From positions 1 through 5,715 of the forward strand of contig JBBQNC010000245.1 in the NCBI GenBank assembly GCA_038329555.1: a DNA stretch of 5,715 nucleotides, read 5' to 3'. Of the stretch, positions 1-5,337 are shown one piece after another. The notes beneath the pieces are model-generated. The model had not been told where the DNA came from and did not search any database. It saw nothing but the letters and a program-made list of their open reading frames with translations. Source of the DNA: JALYUA01 sp038329555 (lineage in GTDB: Bacteria; Acidobacteriota; Thermoanaerobaculia; UBA5066; Gp7-AA6). Within the stretch, counting starts at the first letter, position 1. Every line of letters starts with the position of its first letter. Made by a program: the position numbers and the translations under genes.

Positions 1-1
1 T

Positions 2-478
2 CGCGCGGCGCGCAAGCTCACACCCCGCCTCGAGATCTACGGCCAGGGAACGTACCGGGAGAATCGCTTCTCCGGGATCGACCACCAGTGGGCCGGCGAG
101 GTGGGAGCCGCGTACCAGTTCCTCTCGGGCGACCCGCACTCGCTGAAGGTCGAAGGCGGGCTCGGGTACACCAAGGAGACCCGGATCCTTCCCGCCCCGT
201 TCGGGACGGAGGACCGCAACTTCTCGACCGCCCGCGTCGGGCTCGAGTACAAGTGGAAGTTCTCCAAGACCGGGGAGTTCTCGGAGGAGGCTTCATTCAC
301 GGAAGACCTGAAGGACTCGAAGGACTGGCGCTTCGCCGACAAGGTCTCGCTCTCCGCGGGCTTGACGACCCTCCTGTCGGTGAAGCTCTCTTACGCCTGG
401 CTGACGCTGAACGAGCCCGTGCCCGGAAAGGACAAGACCGACACGATCACGTCAGCGGCGCTCGTCGCGAAGTTCTGA
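2..478 (+). CDS. DUF481 (YdiY-like) outer-membrane beta-barrel protein, 3' part
   Basis: The reading frame is open from the first full codon at base 2 to a TGA at 476-478, giving 158 visible residues; the start and signal peptide lie before the window. The protein alternates polar and hydrophobic/aromatic residues in short strands separated by charged turns (for example LKVEGGLGYTKE at about 49-60, VGLEYKWKF at about 79-87, VSLSAGLTTLLSVKLSYAW at about 115-133). It ends ...TITSAALVAKF, with a terminal Phe as expected for a substrate of the BAM outer-membrane assembly machinery. The final stretch, with Asn-Glu-Pro-Val-Pro then Lys-Thr-Asp-Thr before the last strand, is typical of the DUF481/YdiY family, whose E. 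coli member is called a putative salt-induced outer-membrane protein of about 250 residues. Roughly the first third is therefore missing. Its physiological role is not established. It is convergent with the transporter gene and shows no functional link to the heme genes. Confidence 0.85.
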   Translation, partial: RAARKLTPRLEIYGQGTYRENRFSGIDHQWAGEVGAAYQFLSGDPHSLKVEGGLGYTKETRILPAPFGTEDRNFSTARVGLEYKWKFSKTGEFSEEASFTEDLKDSKDWRFADKVSLSAGLTTLLSVKLSYAWLTLNEPVPGKDKTDTITSAALVAKF

Positions 479-512
479 CGAGGCCTGCTAGTGCGGCCCG
501 CGGCGGGCCTCG
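479..512 (+). terminator. Hairpin between convergent genes, possible terminator without a U tract
   Basis: Immediately after the DUF481 stop codon, CGAGGCC (479-485) is the exact reverse complement of GGCCTCG (506-512). In plus-strand RNA the stem extends to 11 pairs (479-489 with 502-512), including two G-U pairs, around a 12-nt loop. On the minus strand those two become A-C mismatches, so the hairpin suits the DUF481 transcript better. It fills almost all of the 34-nt gap to the transporter stop. No T-rich tract follows on either strand, so it is not a canonical intrinsic terminator. It may act as an RNA 3'-end stabiliser or a weak bidirectional terminator. That role is inferred from position and symmetry only. 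Confidence 0.4.
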
Positions 513-2066
513 CTAGGTCGGGAGCGTCCCCTCGCGCGCGGCCGGCGCGGCCGCGACGGGCGCTTCCCCGGACGTGTCTTCTCCGGTCCCCATCAGCCGC
601 CGCAGGGGCCTCGAGAAGATGAGAAGGATCACTCCGGCCACGCCCGTCACTTTCGCGACGGAGGTGAAAAGCTCGGCGATGCTCATTCCCTCGAAACCGC
701 CCGCCGCGAGGCCGGCGATCAGGTTGCCGAGCGCCGTGCCCATGAACCACGTCCCCATGAGCTGGCCGACGAGACCCTTGGGCGAGAGCTTCGTGACGCT
801 CGAGAGGCCGACGGGAGAGAGGCAGAGCTCGCCCGCTGTGTGGAGGAAGTACGTGACGATGAGCCACATCATGCTGACTCTCGCGCCGTTCACAGCGAAT
901 CCCGCCCCGAGGGCGAGCACGAGGAATCCGATCGCGAGAAACACCAGACCGAATCCCATCTTCGCCGGCGTGGACGGCTGGCGCCGGCCGAGTTTGATCC
1001 AGAGGGCCCCGAAGAACGGAGCGAGCGCGATCAGGAAGATCGAATTGACGGACTGCAGGAAGGACGCTGGCATCTCCCAGCCCAGGATGATGCGGTTGGT
1101 GAGACGTTCCCCGAACAGGTTCATCGACGAGCCCGCCTGTTCGAAGCCCGCCCAGAACAGGACGGCGGCCATGAAGAACACGAAAATGACGACGACGCGC
1201 TTCTTCTCCGCGCCGGTGAGCTTGGCGAACAACAGAAGCGAGGCGAAGTAGAGGATCGCGAGACCGAGCATGAAGAATCCCGTGCCCTGCGCGATTCCCC
1301 ACAGCGTCAGGTGGAGGAGGCCGGCGTACTGCGCCGCGATCGCGAGGACGACCACGGCGACGAAGATCACCACTCCGATCACGAGGTGCCGGAGAGCGCC
1401 CCGGTCCGCCGCCCGGGTGCTGTCGGCCGCCCGCCGGAGACCCGCATTGCCGAGATACTTCGCCCCGAACTGGTACTGGACGAGGCCGAGGACCATCCCG
1501 ATCCCGGCGGCCGAGAATCCCAAATGCCAGTCGACTTTCTCGCCGAGGTAGCCGCAGACGAGCGGGCCGAGGAGCGCACCGACGTTGATCCCGGAGTAGA
1601 AGACCGAGAAGCCCGCGTCGCGCCGGGAGCCCCCCTCCGGGTATAGGTCCCCGACCATCGCGGAAACGTTGGGCTTGAGAAGGCCGGTGCCGATCACGAT
1701 CAGGACGAGGCCGGTATAGAACGTCGCCACCGAGGGGATCGCCATGCAGAAATGGCCCGCGGCGATGATGCATCCGCCGACGAAGACCGCCCGCCGCTGA
1801 CCAAGGATCCGGTCCGCGACCCAACCGCCCGGAAGGGCCATGAGGTACACGAAACCGACGTAGAGGCCGTAGATTGCTGCGCCCGACCGATCCGTCAGGC
1901 CGAAGCCGCCGTTCTGCACGGAGGCCACGAGGAAGAGAAGGAGCAGCCCCCGCATCCCGTAGTAGCTGAACCGCTCCCACATCTCCGTGAAGAAGAGGGT
2001 CGACAGGCCCCGCGGGTGTCCGAGCCACTGTTTCTGAGAGGCCGCGGTCGGCTTGAGATTGGGCAT
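513..2066 (-). CDS. POT/PTR2 family proton-dependent oligopeptide transporter
   Basis: This is a 517-residue inner-membrane symporter of the major facilitator superfamily, expected to import di- and tripeptides with protons. Hallmarks are visible: E28-x-x-E-R-F-x-Y-Y-G37 in the first helix (the ExxER proton/substrate motif), GTGLLKPNVSAMVGDLY at 126-142 with the family Lys at 131, FYSGINVGALLGP at 156-168 (the PTR2 FYxxINxG signature), FWAGFEQAGSSMN at 304-316, and GELCLSPVGLSSVTKLSP at 412-429 with the family Glu at 413. Many long hydrophobic segments fit the 14-helix bacterial POT layout. The Ala/Gly-rich tail after about 495 looks disordered. The ATG at 2064-2066 is preceded by AAGGAG (plus-strand 2078-2083) at an 11-nt spacing, which supports this start. 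The gene lies 119 nt downstream of hemL on the same strand and may be co-transcribed or have its own promoter. Whether the substrate is peptides only, or also ALA, cannot be told from sequence. Confidence 0.93.
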   Translation of the reverse strand: MPNLKPTAASQKQWLGHPRGLSTLFFTEMWERFSYYGMRGLLLLFLVASVQNGGFGLTDRSGAAIYGLYVGFVYLMALPGGWVADRILGQRRAVFVGGCIIAAGHFCMAIPSVATFYTGLVLIVIGTGLLKPNVSAMVGDLYPEGGSRRDAGFSVFYSGINVGALLGPLVCGYLGEKVDWHLGFSAAGIGMVLGLVQYQFGAKYLGNAGLRRAADSTRAADRGALRHLVIGVVIFVAVVVLAIAAQYAGLLHLTLWGIAQGTGFFMLGLAILYFASLLLFAKLTGAEKKRVVVIFVFFMAAVLFWAGFEQAGSSMNLFGERLTNRIILGWEMPASFLQSVNSIFLIALAPFFGALWIKLGRRQPSTPAKMGFGLVFLAIGFLVLALGAGFAVNGARVSMMWLIVTYFLHTAGELCLSPVGLSSVTKLSPKGLVGQLMGTWFMGTALGNLIAGLAAGGFEGMSIAELFTSVAKVTGVAGVILLIFSRPLRRLMGTGEDTSGEAPVAAAPAAREGTLPT

Positions 2067-2185
2067 CTTGGGCGCGGCTCCTTCGCTCGAGCGTTTCGGA
2101 AGAGGCTACCAGAATCGCCTCTGGCGGAGGGAAACGGGCCGGACGGTTTCCTTCTTCCCCTTCTTCCCCTTCCCCCTGCTTCCCT
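2067..2185 (-). other. hemL-transporter intergenic region with mirror repeat and inverted repeats
   Basis: This 119-nt gap begins (reading the minus strand) with a tract that is almost pure purine: plus-strand 2147-2187 is pyrimidine except for the G at 2178. Within it, plus-strand 2150-2167 (CCTTCTTCCCCTTCTTCC) is a perfect 18-nt mirror repeat. Next come GGAAAC/GTTTCC (2130-2135 with 2146-2151), then two overlapping and mutually exclusive inverted repeats: AGAGGC/GCCTCT (2101-2106 with 2117-2122) and CCAGA/TCTGG (2109-2113 with 2120-2124). The transporter Shine-Dalgarno AAGGAG lies at 2078-2083. No hairpin here is followed by a T run in the minus direction, so I see no intrinsic terminator for the heme operon. 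No convincing -35/-10 pair stands out either. Any operator or promoter role is inference. Confidence 0.45.
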
Positions 2186-3559
2186 CTAGGGCGCCGCGGC
2201 GAACGTTTCCGAGAGCGCCGATTCGATGACGCGCGCGGTCCGGGCGAGCTCGGGCTCTCCATGCGCGGTCGAGACGAACCACGCCTCGAACTGGGCGGGA
2301 GGCAGGAAGACGCCGCCGCGCCGCATCGCGTGGAAGAACCGGGCGTAGGCCGCCGTATCGGATCGCTTCACTGCGGCGAAATCGAGCAGCGGCTCCTGAG
2401 CGAAGAAGAGCGTCGAGAGCGATCCGACACGCACGTACGAGACCCGGCCCGCGGCGGCCGTGCGCCCGATCGCCGCGCGGACCCGTTCCTCGAGGAACGC
2501 TCCCTTCGCCTCGAGATCGGCGTAGGGAGGCCGGCGCGCGATCTCGGACAGCATCGCGATCCCCGCCGACATGGCGAGGGGGTTTCCCGAGAGCGTGCCC
2601 GCCTGGTAGACGGGGCCGGCCGGCGCCATCTTCTCCATCAGGTCGCGAGCCCCGCCGTAGGCGCCGACGGGGAGGCCTCCTCCCAGGATCTTGCCCAGCG
2701 TCGTCAGGTCCGGCAGCACGCCGTAGAGCCCCTGGGCACCGCCCGGCGCGAGGCGGAAGCCGGAGATGACTTCGTCGAACACGAGGAGCGCCCCGTGGCG
2801 CCGCGTCATGTCCCGCAGGCCGGCGAGGTAGCCGGGCGCGGGCGGAACGACTCCCATGTTCGCGGCGAGGGGCTCGACGATGAGCGCGGCGATCTCGCCG
2901 GGGAAGCGGCGGAACGCCTCCTCCGCGCCCGCGAGGTCGTTGTAGGAGACGAGCGTGGTCAGCGCGGCGACCTCGGCGGGAACGCCCGGGCTGCCGGCGA
3001 TGCCGAGCGTGGCGACGCCCGACCCCGCGGAGACCAGGAATCCGTCGGCGTGGCCGTGGTAGCCGCCCTCGACCTTCACGATCCGGCTGCGCCCCGTCGC
3101 GCCGCGGGCGAGCCGGACGGCCGACATGGCGGCCTCGGTTCCGGAGCTGACGAAGCGCACCATCTCGACGGAAGGCACCATCGCCACGACGCGCTCGGCC
3201 AGGCGGACTTCGAGCTCCGTGGGGGCTCCGAACGACGTGCCGTTGCGGGCGGCCTTCGAGATCGCCCGCCGGACGAAGGGCGCCGCGTGGCCGAAGAGAT
3301 GCGGGCCGTAGGACTGGACGTAGTCGATGTACGAGCGGCCGTCGGCGTCGCGGACGCGCGCACCCCGCGCCGAGACAACGAAGAAGGGCTCCCCCCCGAC
3401 GGACGCGAAGGACCGGACGGGCGAGCTGACGCCGCCCGGCATTAGGGTCTTCGCCCGCAGGAAGAGCGCGGCCGACCGGCGCCCGGAGGAGGTGTCGCGC
3501 CGCGCGCGCGCGCCCTTGCCGCCCCCAGCCCGGGGCTTCTTCTTTCCGCCGCCCGTCAA
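2186..3559 (-). CDS. hemL: Glutamate-1-semialdehyde 2,1-aminomutase
   Basis: This PLP enzyme of the class-III aminotransferase fold converts glutamate-1-semialdehyde to 5-aminolevulinate, the last step of the C5 route to ALA in the cytosol. Visible motifs in the 457-residue product are LMPGGVSSPVRSF (39-51), SSGTEA (138-143, cofactor phosphate loop), YHGHAD (167-172), VFDEVISGFR (260-269), TLGKILGGGLPVGAYGG (287-303) with K290 as the expected Schiff-base lysine, and YQAGTLSGNPLAM (318-330). Family members are about 425-430 residues. The excess is an N-terminal extension of about 28 residues rich in Gly, Lys and Arg, encoded partly by an alternating CG tract. The start is a TTG (3557-3559), the first start-type codon after an in-frame stop; I see no ATG or GTG before Met40, which is inside the conserved core. 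No good Shine-Dalgarno precedes it, so initiation probably depends on ribosomes leaving hemB through the repeat chain. The stop is TAG. Confidence 0.95.
   Translation of the reverse strand: MTGGGKKKPRAGGGKGARARRDTSSGRRSAALFLRAKTLMPGGVSSPVRSFASVGGEPFFVVSARGARVRDADGRSYIDYVQSYGPHLFGHAAPFVRRAISKAARNGTSFGAPTELEVRLAERVVAMVPSVEMVRFVSSGTEAAMSAVRLARGATGRSRIVKVEGGYHGHADGFLVSAGSGVATLGIAGSPGVPAEVAALTTLVSYNDLAGAEEAFRRFPGEIAALIVEPLAANMGVVPPAPGYLAGLRDMTRRHGALLVFDEVISGFRLAPGGAQGLYGVLPDLTTLGKILGGGLPVGAYGGARDLMEKMAPAGPVYQAGTLSGNPLAMSAGIAMLSEIARRPPYADLEAKGAFLEERVRAAIGRTAAAGRVSYVRVGSLSTLFFAQEPLLDFAAVKRSDTAAYARFFHAMRRGGVFLPPAQFEAWFVSTAHGEPELARTARVIESALSETFAAAP
3501..3512. repeat. Alternating (CG)6 tract inside the hemL N-terminal extension
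   Basis: Six consecutive CG dinucleotides lie in the segment encoding the basic Gly-Ala-Arg-Ala-Arg stretch of the HemL extension (about residues 16-20). Such alternating purine-pyrimidine runs are prone to polymerase slippage and to Z-DNA formation. Here the run explains part of the low-complexity, Arg/Ala-rich extension that is absent from typical HemL proteins. Confidence 0.6.
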
Positions 3560-3588
3560 GCGCCGCCCGTCAAGCGCCGCCGTTCAAG
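3547..3588 (-). repeat. Three tandem 14-bp repeats bridging hemB stop and hemL start
   Basis: On the plus strand the unit CGCCGCCCGTCAAG occurs exactly at 3547-3560 and 3561-3574, and with two substitutions (CGCCGCCGTTCAAG) at 3575-3588. On the coding strand every copy begins CTTGA. The first copy met by ribosomes (3575-3588) holds the hemB TGA, and the last (3547-3560) holds the hemL TTG start. Because 14 leaves a remainder of 2 on division by 3, each TTG opens a frame that is closed by the TGA inside the next copy's TTGA. This gives two mini-ORFs, 3587 to 3570 (Met-Asn-Gly-Gly-Ala) and 3573 to 3556 (Met-Thr-Gly-Gly-Ala). The TTGA overlaps are at 3584-3587, 3570-3573 and 3556-3559. The repeats and overlaps are read directly from sequence; translation of the mini-ORFs is hypothetical. 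Confidence 0.9.
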
Positions 3589-4576
3589 CGGGCAGCCCGC
3601 CCTCGGCGATCCAGCGCGCCGCGTCCCGCGCGTGGTAGGTCAGCACGAAGTCCGCGCCCGCGCGGACGATCCCGGTCAGGATCTCGAGGACGATGCGCCT
3701 TTCGTCGATCCATCCGTTCGCCGCGGCCGCCTTCACCATCGCGTATTCCCCGGAGACGTTGTATGCGGCGATCGGGGCGTCGAACCGCTCGCGGGCCTCG
3801 CGGATCACGTCGAGGTAGGCGAGCGCGGGCTTGACCATCACGGCGTCGGCGCCCTCCTCGAGGTCCAGGGCGATCTCGCGCATCGCCTCCCTCCGGTTCG
3901 CCGGGTCCATTTGGTAGCTGCGGCGGTCTCCGAACTTCGGGGCGGAGTCGGCCGCCTCGCGGAACGGGCCGTAAAAGGCGGACGCCGACTTCGCGGAGTA
4001 CGCGAGGATCGCGGTCTCGGAGAACCCGGCCTCGTCGAGGCCGGCGCGGATCGCCGCGACGCGGCCGTCCATCATGTCGGAGGGCGCGACGACGTCGGCC
4101 CCGGCGCGGGCGTGGGAGAGGGCGCAGCGCGCCAGAAGCGGCAGCGTCGCGTCGTTGTCGACGTCGCCGTCCCGGATCACGCCGCAGTGCCCGTGCGACG
4201 TGAACTCGTCGAGGCACACGTCGGTCATCACGACCATCTCGGGAAGCTTTTCCTTGAGCAGGCGGACCGTCGTCTGGACGGCCGCCGTATCCTGCCATCC
4301 CTCGCTGCCGGTCTCGTCCTTCTTCTCGGGGATGCCGAAGAGGATCACGGCGCGAACGCCGGCGGACAGGAGCTCCTGCGCGGAGGCCAGCGCCTCGTCC
4401 GGAGAGAAGCGGAAGACGCCCGGAAGGGACGAGATTTCCTCGCGCATCGCCTTGCCGTGCCGGACGAAGAGGGGCGCGACGAGCTGGTCCGCCGAGAGCC
4501 GGGTCTCCCGCACGAGACGCCGCAGCCCCGCGCTGCGCCGCAGGCGTCGGAGACGCGTCGCCGGAAAGGAGGTCAC
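3584..4576 (-). CDS. hemB: Porphobilinogen synthase (5-aminolevulinate dehydratase)
   Basis: This cytosolic enzyme condenses two 5-aminolevulinates into porphobilinogen. The 330-residue product matches the usual HemB length of about 325-335 and aligns from its first residues (RLRRLRRSAGLRRLVRET at about 8-25). K196 in YSAKSASAFYGPFREA and K249 in VMVKPALAYLDV are the expected paired active-site lysines. SDMMDGRV (166-173), DRRSYQMDPANRREAMRE (217-234) and NVSGEYAM (273-280) are also family blocks. The metal-ligand segment reads DVCLDEFTSHGHCG (119-132): Cys121, Asp123, Cys131, a mixture of the all-Cys zinc type and the Asp-containing magnesium type. The residue after the Schiff-base lysine is Ser197, where Tyr or Phe is commoner. 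The GTG at 4574-4576 is chosen because it gives the family length. Longer starts would run back into hemD and add sequence unlike HemB. It lies 11 nt after the hemD stop with no Shine-Dalgarno, which suggests translational coupling. It ends in TGA at 3584-3586. Confidence 0.96.
   Translation of the reverse strand: MTSFPATRLRRLRRSAGLRRLVRETRLSADQLVAPLFVRHGKAMREEISSLPGVFRFSPDEALASAQELLSAGVRAVILFGIPEKKDETGSEGWQDTAAVQTTVRLLKEKLPEMVVMTDVCLDEFTSHGHCGVIRDGDVDNDATLPLLARCALSHARAGADVVAPSDMMDGRVAAIRAGLDEAGFSETAILAYSAKSASAFYGPFREAADSAPKFGDRRSYQMDPANRREAMREIALDLEEGADAVMVKPALAYLDVIREARERFDAPIAAYNVSGEYAMVKAAAANGWIDERRIVLEILTGIVRAGADFVLTYHARDAARWIAEGGLPA
4563..4576 (-). other. Anti-Shine-Dalgarno-like sequence at the hemB start
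   Basis: Codons 1-5 of hemB read GTGACCTCCTTTCC on the coding strand. They contain ACCTCCTTTC, identical to the conserved 3' tail of bacterial 16S rRNA as I know it. The hemB transcript therefore carries a copy of the anti-Shine-Dalgarno right at its start, while the leader before the GTG has no Shine-Dalgarno. The match is seen in the sequence. A role, such as base-pairing with purine-rich ribosome-binding sites elsewhere in the mRNA, is speculation and chance is quite possible. Confidence 0.35.
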
Positions 4577-4587
4577 GGGCGGCGAAT

Positions 4588-5337
4588 CTATGCCGGCGGA
4601 GGGGCCGCCGCAAGCGCGAGCCCGCCGAGCTCCCCGAGGGCCGAGGCGAAATTCGGCTCCCGCGCCGCCGCGACGCGGGCGATCCCGTGCGAGTCGAGAT
4701 ACCGGCGGGTGGAACGCCCCAGCACCACGGCGGGCGTCGCGCGAAGCCGGCGCGTCGCCGCTTCGCTCGACGTCTCGAAGAGCCACCGCGCGGCCGCGGG
4801 CGACGTCGTGCAGAAGGCGGAGAAGCCACCCGCGGCGATGTCCGCGTCGAGGTCAACGTCCTGCGCCACGGGATCCTTCCGGTAGAGGACCACCGGCGCG
4901 ACTCGCGCTCCCCGGCGGCGCAGACCCTCCGCGAGCTCCTCCGTCGCGTCTGCGCCGCGAGGAAGGATCACCCGCCATCCGTCGAGTTCCGCGGGGAGCA
5001 TGTCGAGGACGCTCGCGCCGTATCCCGCCGCCACGATGGCGGGCTCGACGCCGCGCCGTCGAAGGGCCTCGGCGGTCGCGTCGCCCACCGCCGCCACGCG
5101 CCCTTCCGCAAGGCATCCGCGGAACCGGAGGGCGCGGGCTGGATCGTCCAGGAGAATCCGCACCGCGATCTGACTCGTGAAGACCGCGAGCTCCGCCGGC
5201 TGCTTGAAGTCGGCCGGGGCGGCGTGAAGAGGAAAGATCGAGTGGCTGACCTTCTCGACGACGTCGAAACCGGCGTCCGGCCCGGGCCGCGGAAACGGGG
5301 TCCCGCCGGAGCGCACCACGAGGACCCGGGACGTCAC
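4588..5337 (-). CDS. hemD: Uroporphyrinogen-III synthase
   Basis: This enzyme cyclises hydroxymethylbilane with inversion of ring D to make uroporphyrinogen III, the branch point to heme, siroheme and corrinoids. The product has 249 residues, the normal HemD size. The family diverges strongly, but the two-domain landmarks are in order: SRVLVVRSGG at 3-12, AVFTSQIAVR at 51-60, VAAVGDATAEALRRRGVEP at 81-99, VILPRGADATEELAEGLRRRG at 123-143 followed by VVLYRKDP at 149-156 (the conserved Tyr), AFCTTSPAAARWLFE at 174-188, and VVLGRSTRRYLDSHGI at 204-219. The GTG start (5335-5337) overlaps the hemC TGA (5334-5336) as GTGA. A GAGG (plus-strand 5345-5348) sits 7 nt before it inside hemC, supporting this start. 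Extending the frame upstream only reads hemC out of frame. The position between hemC and hemB matches known hemCDB clusters and strengthens the call. Confidence 0.93.
   Translation of the reverse strand: MTSRVLVVRSGGTPFPRPGPDAGFDVVEKVSHSIFPLHAAPADFKQPAELAVFTSQIAVRILLDDPARALRFRGCLAEGRVAAVGDATAEALRRRGVEPAIVAAGYGASVLDMLPAELDGWRVILPRGADATEELAEGLRRRGARVAPVVLYRKDPVAQDVDLDADIAAGGFSAFCTTSPAAARWLFETSSEAATRRLRATPAVVLGRSTRRYLDSHGIARVAAAREPNFASALGELGGLALAAAPPPA

Noticed and set aside
2126..2155. GGAAAC/GTTTCC hairpin as an intrinsic terminator for the heme operon
   Set aside because: In the minus-strand transcript the stem has only six clean pairs with a 10-nt loop, and no U run follows.
391..2262. Long minus-strand open frame of 623 codons overlapping the transporter
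   Set aside because: It is an out-of-frame reading of the POT gene, rich in Arg, Gly and Pro with no family motifs. The frame at 513-2066 has clear POT signatures.
2261..3445. 394-codon plus-strand frame opposite hemL
   Set aside because: It is antisense to strongly recognisable hemL codons. Its Arg/Glu/Asp/Gly-rich composition is typical of shadow frames in high-GC DNA.
3554..3573. TTGACG boxes in the repeats as -35 promoter elements for hemL
   Set aside because: Nothing resembling a -10 box lies 16-18 nt downstream; the boxes are explained by the tandem repeat containing the stop/start overlap.
4564..4592. Perfect plus-strand Shine-Dalgarno GAAAGGAGGT ahead of an ATG at 4590
   Set aside because: The spacing of 16 nt is too long, and the frame it would open is an Arg/Pro-rich shadow of hemD. 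The same bases are simply hemB codons 2-5 read backwards.
4577..4786. Longer 400-residue HemB starting at 4786
   Set aside because: The additional 70 residues are hemD read in another frame and do not resemble HemB. The GTG at 4576 gives the family length and alignment.
3632..5180. Long plus-strand frames opposite hemB and hemD (3632-4885 and 4074-5180)
   Set aside because: They are shadows of hemB and hemD with low-complexity Arg-rich products and no recognised domains.
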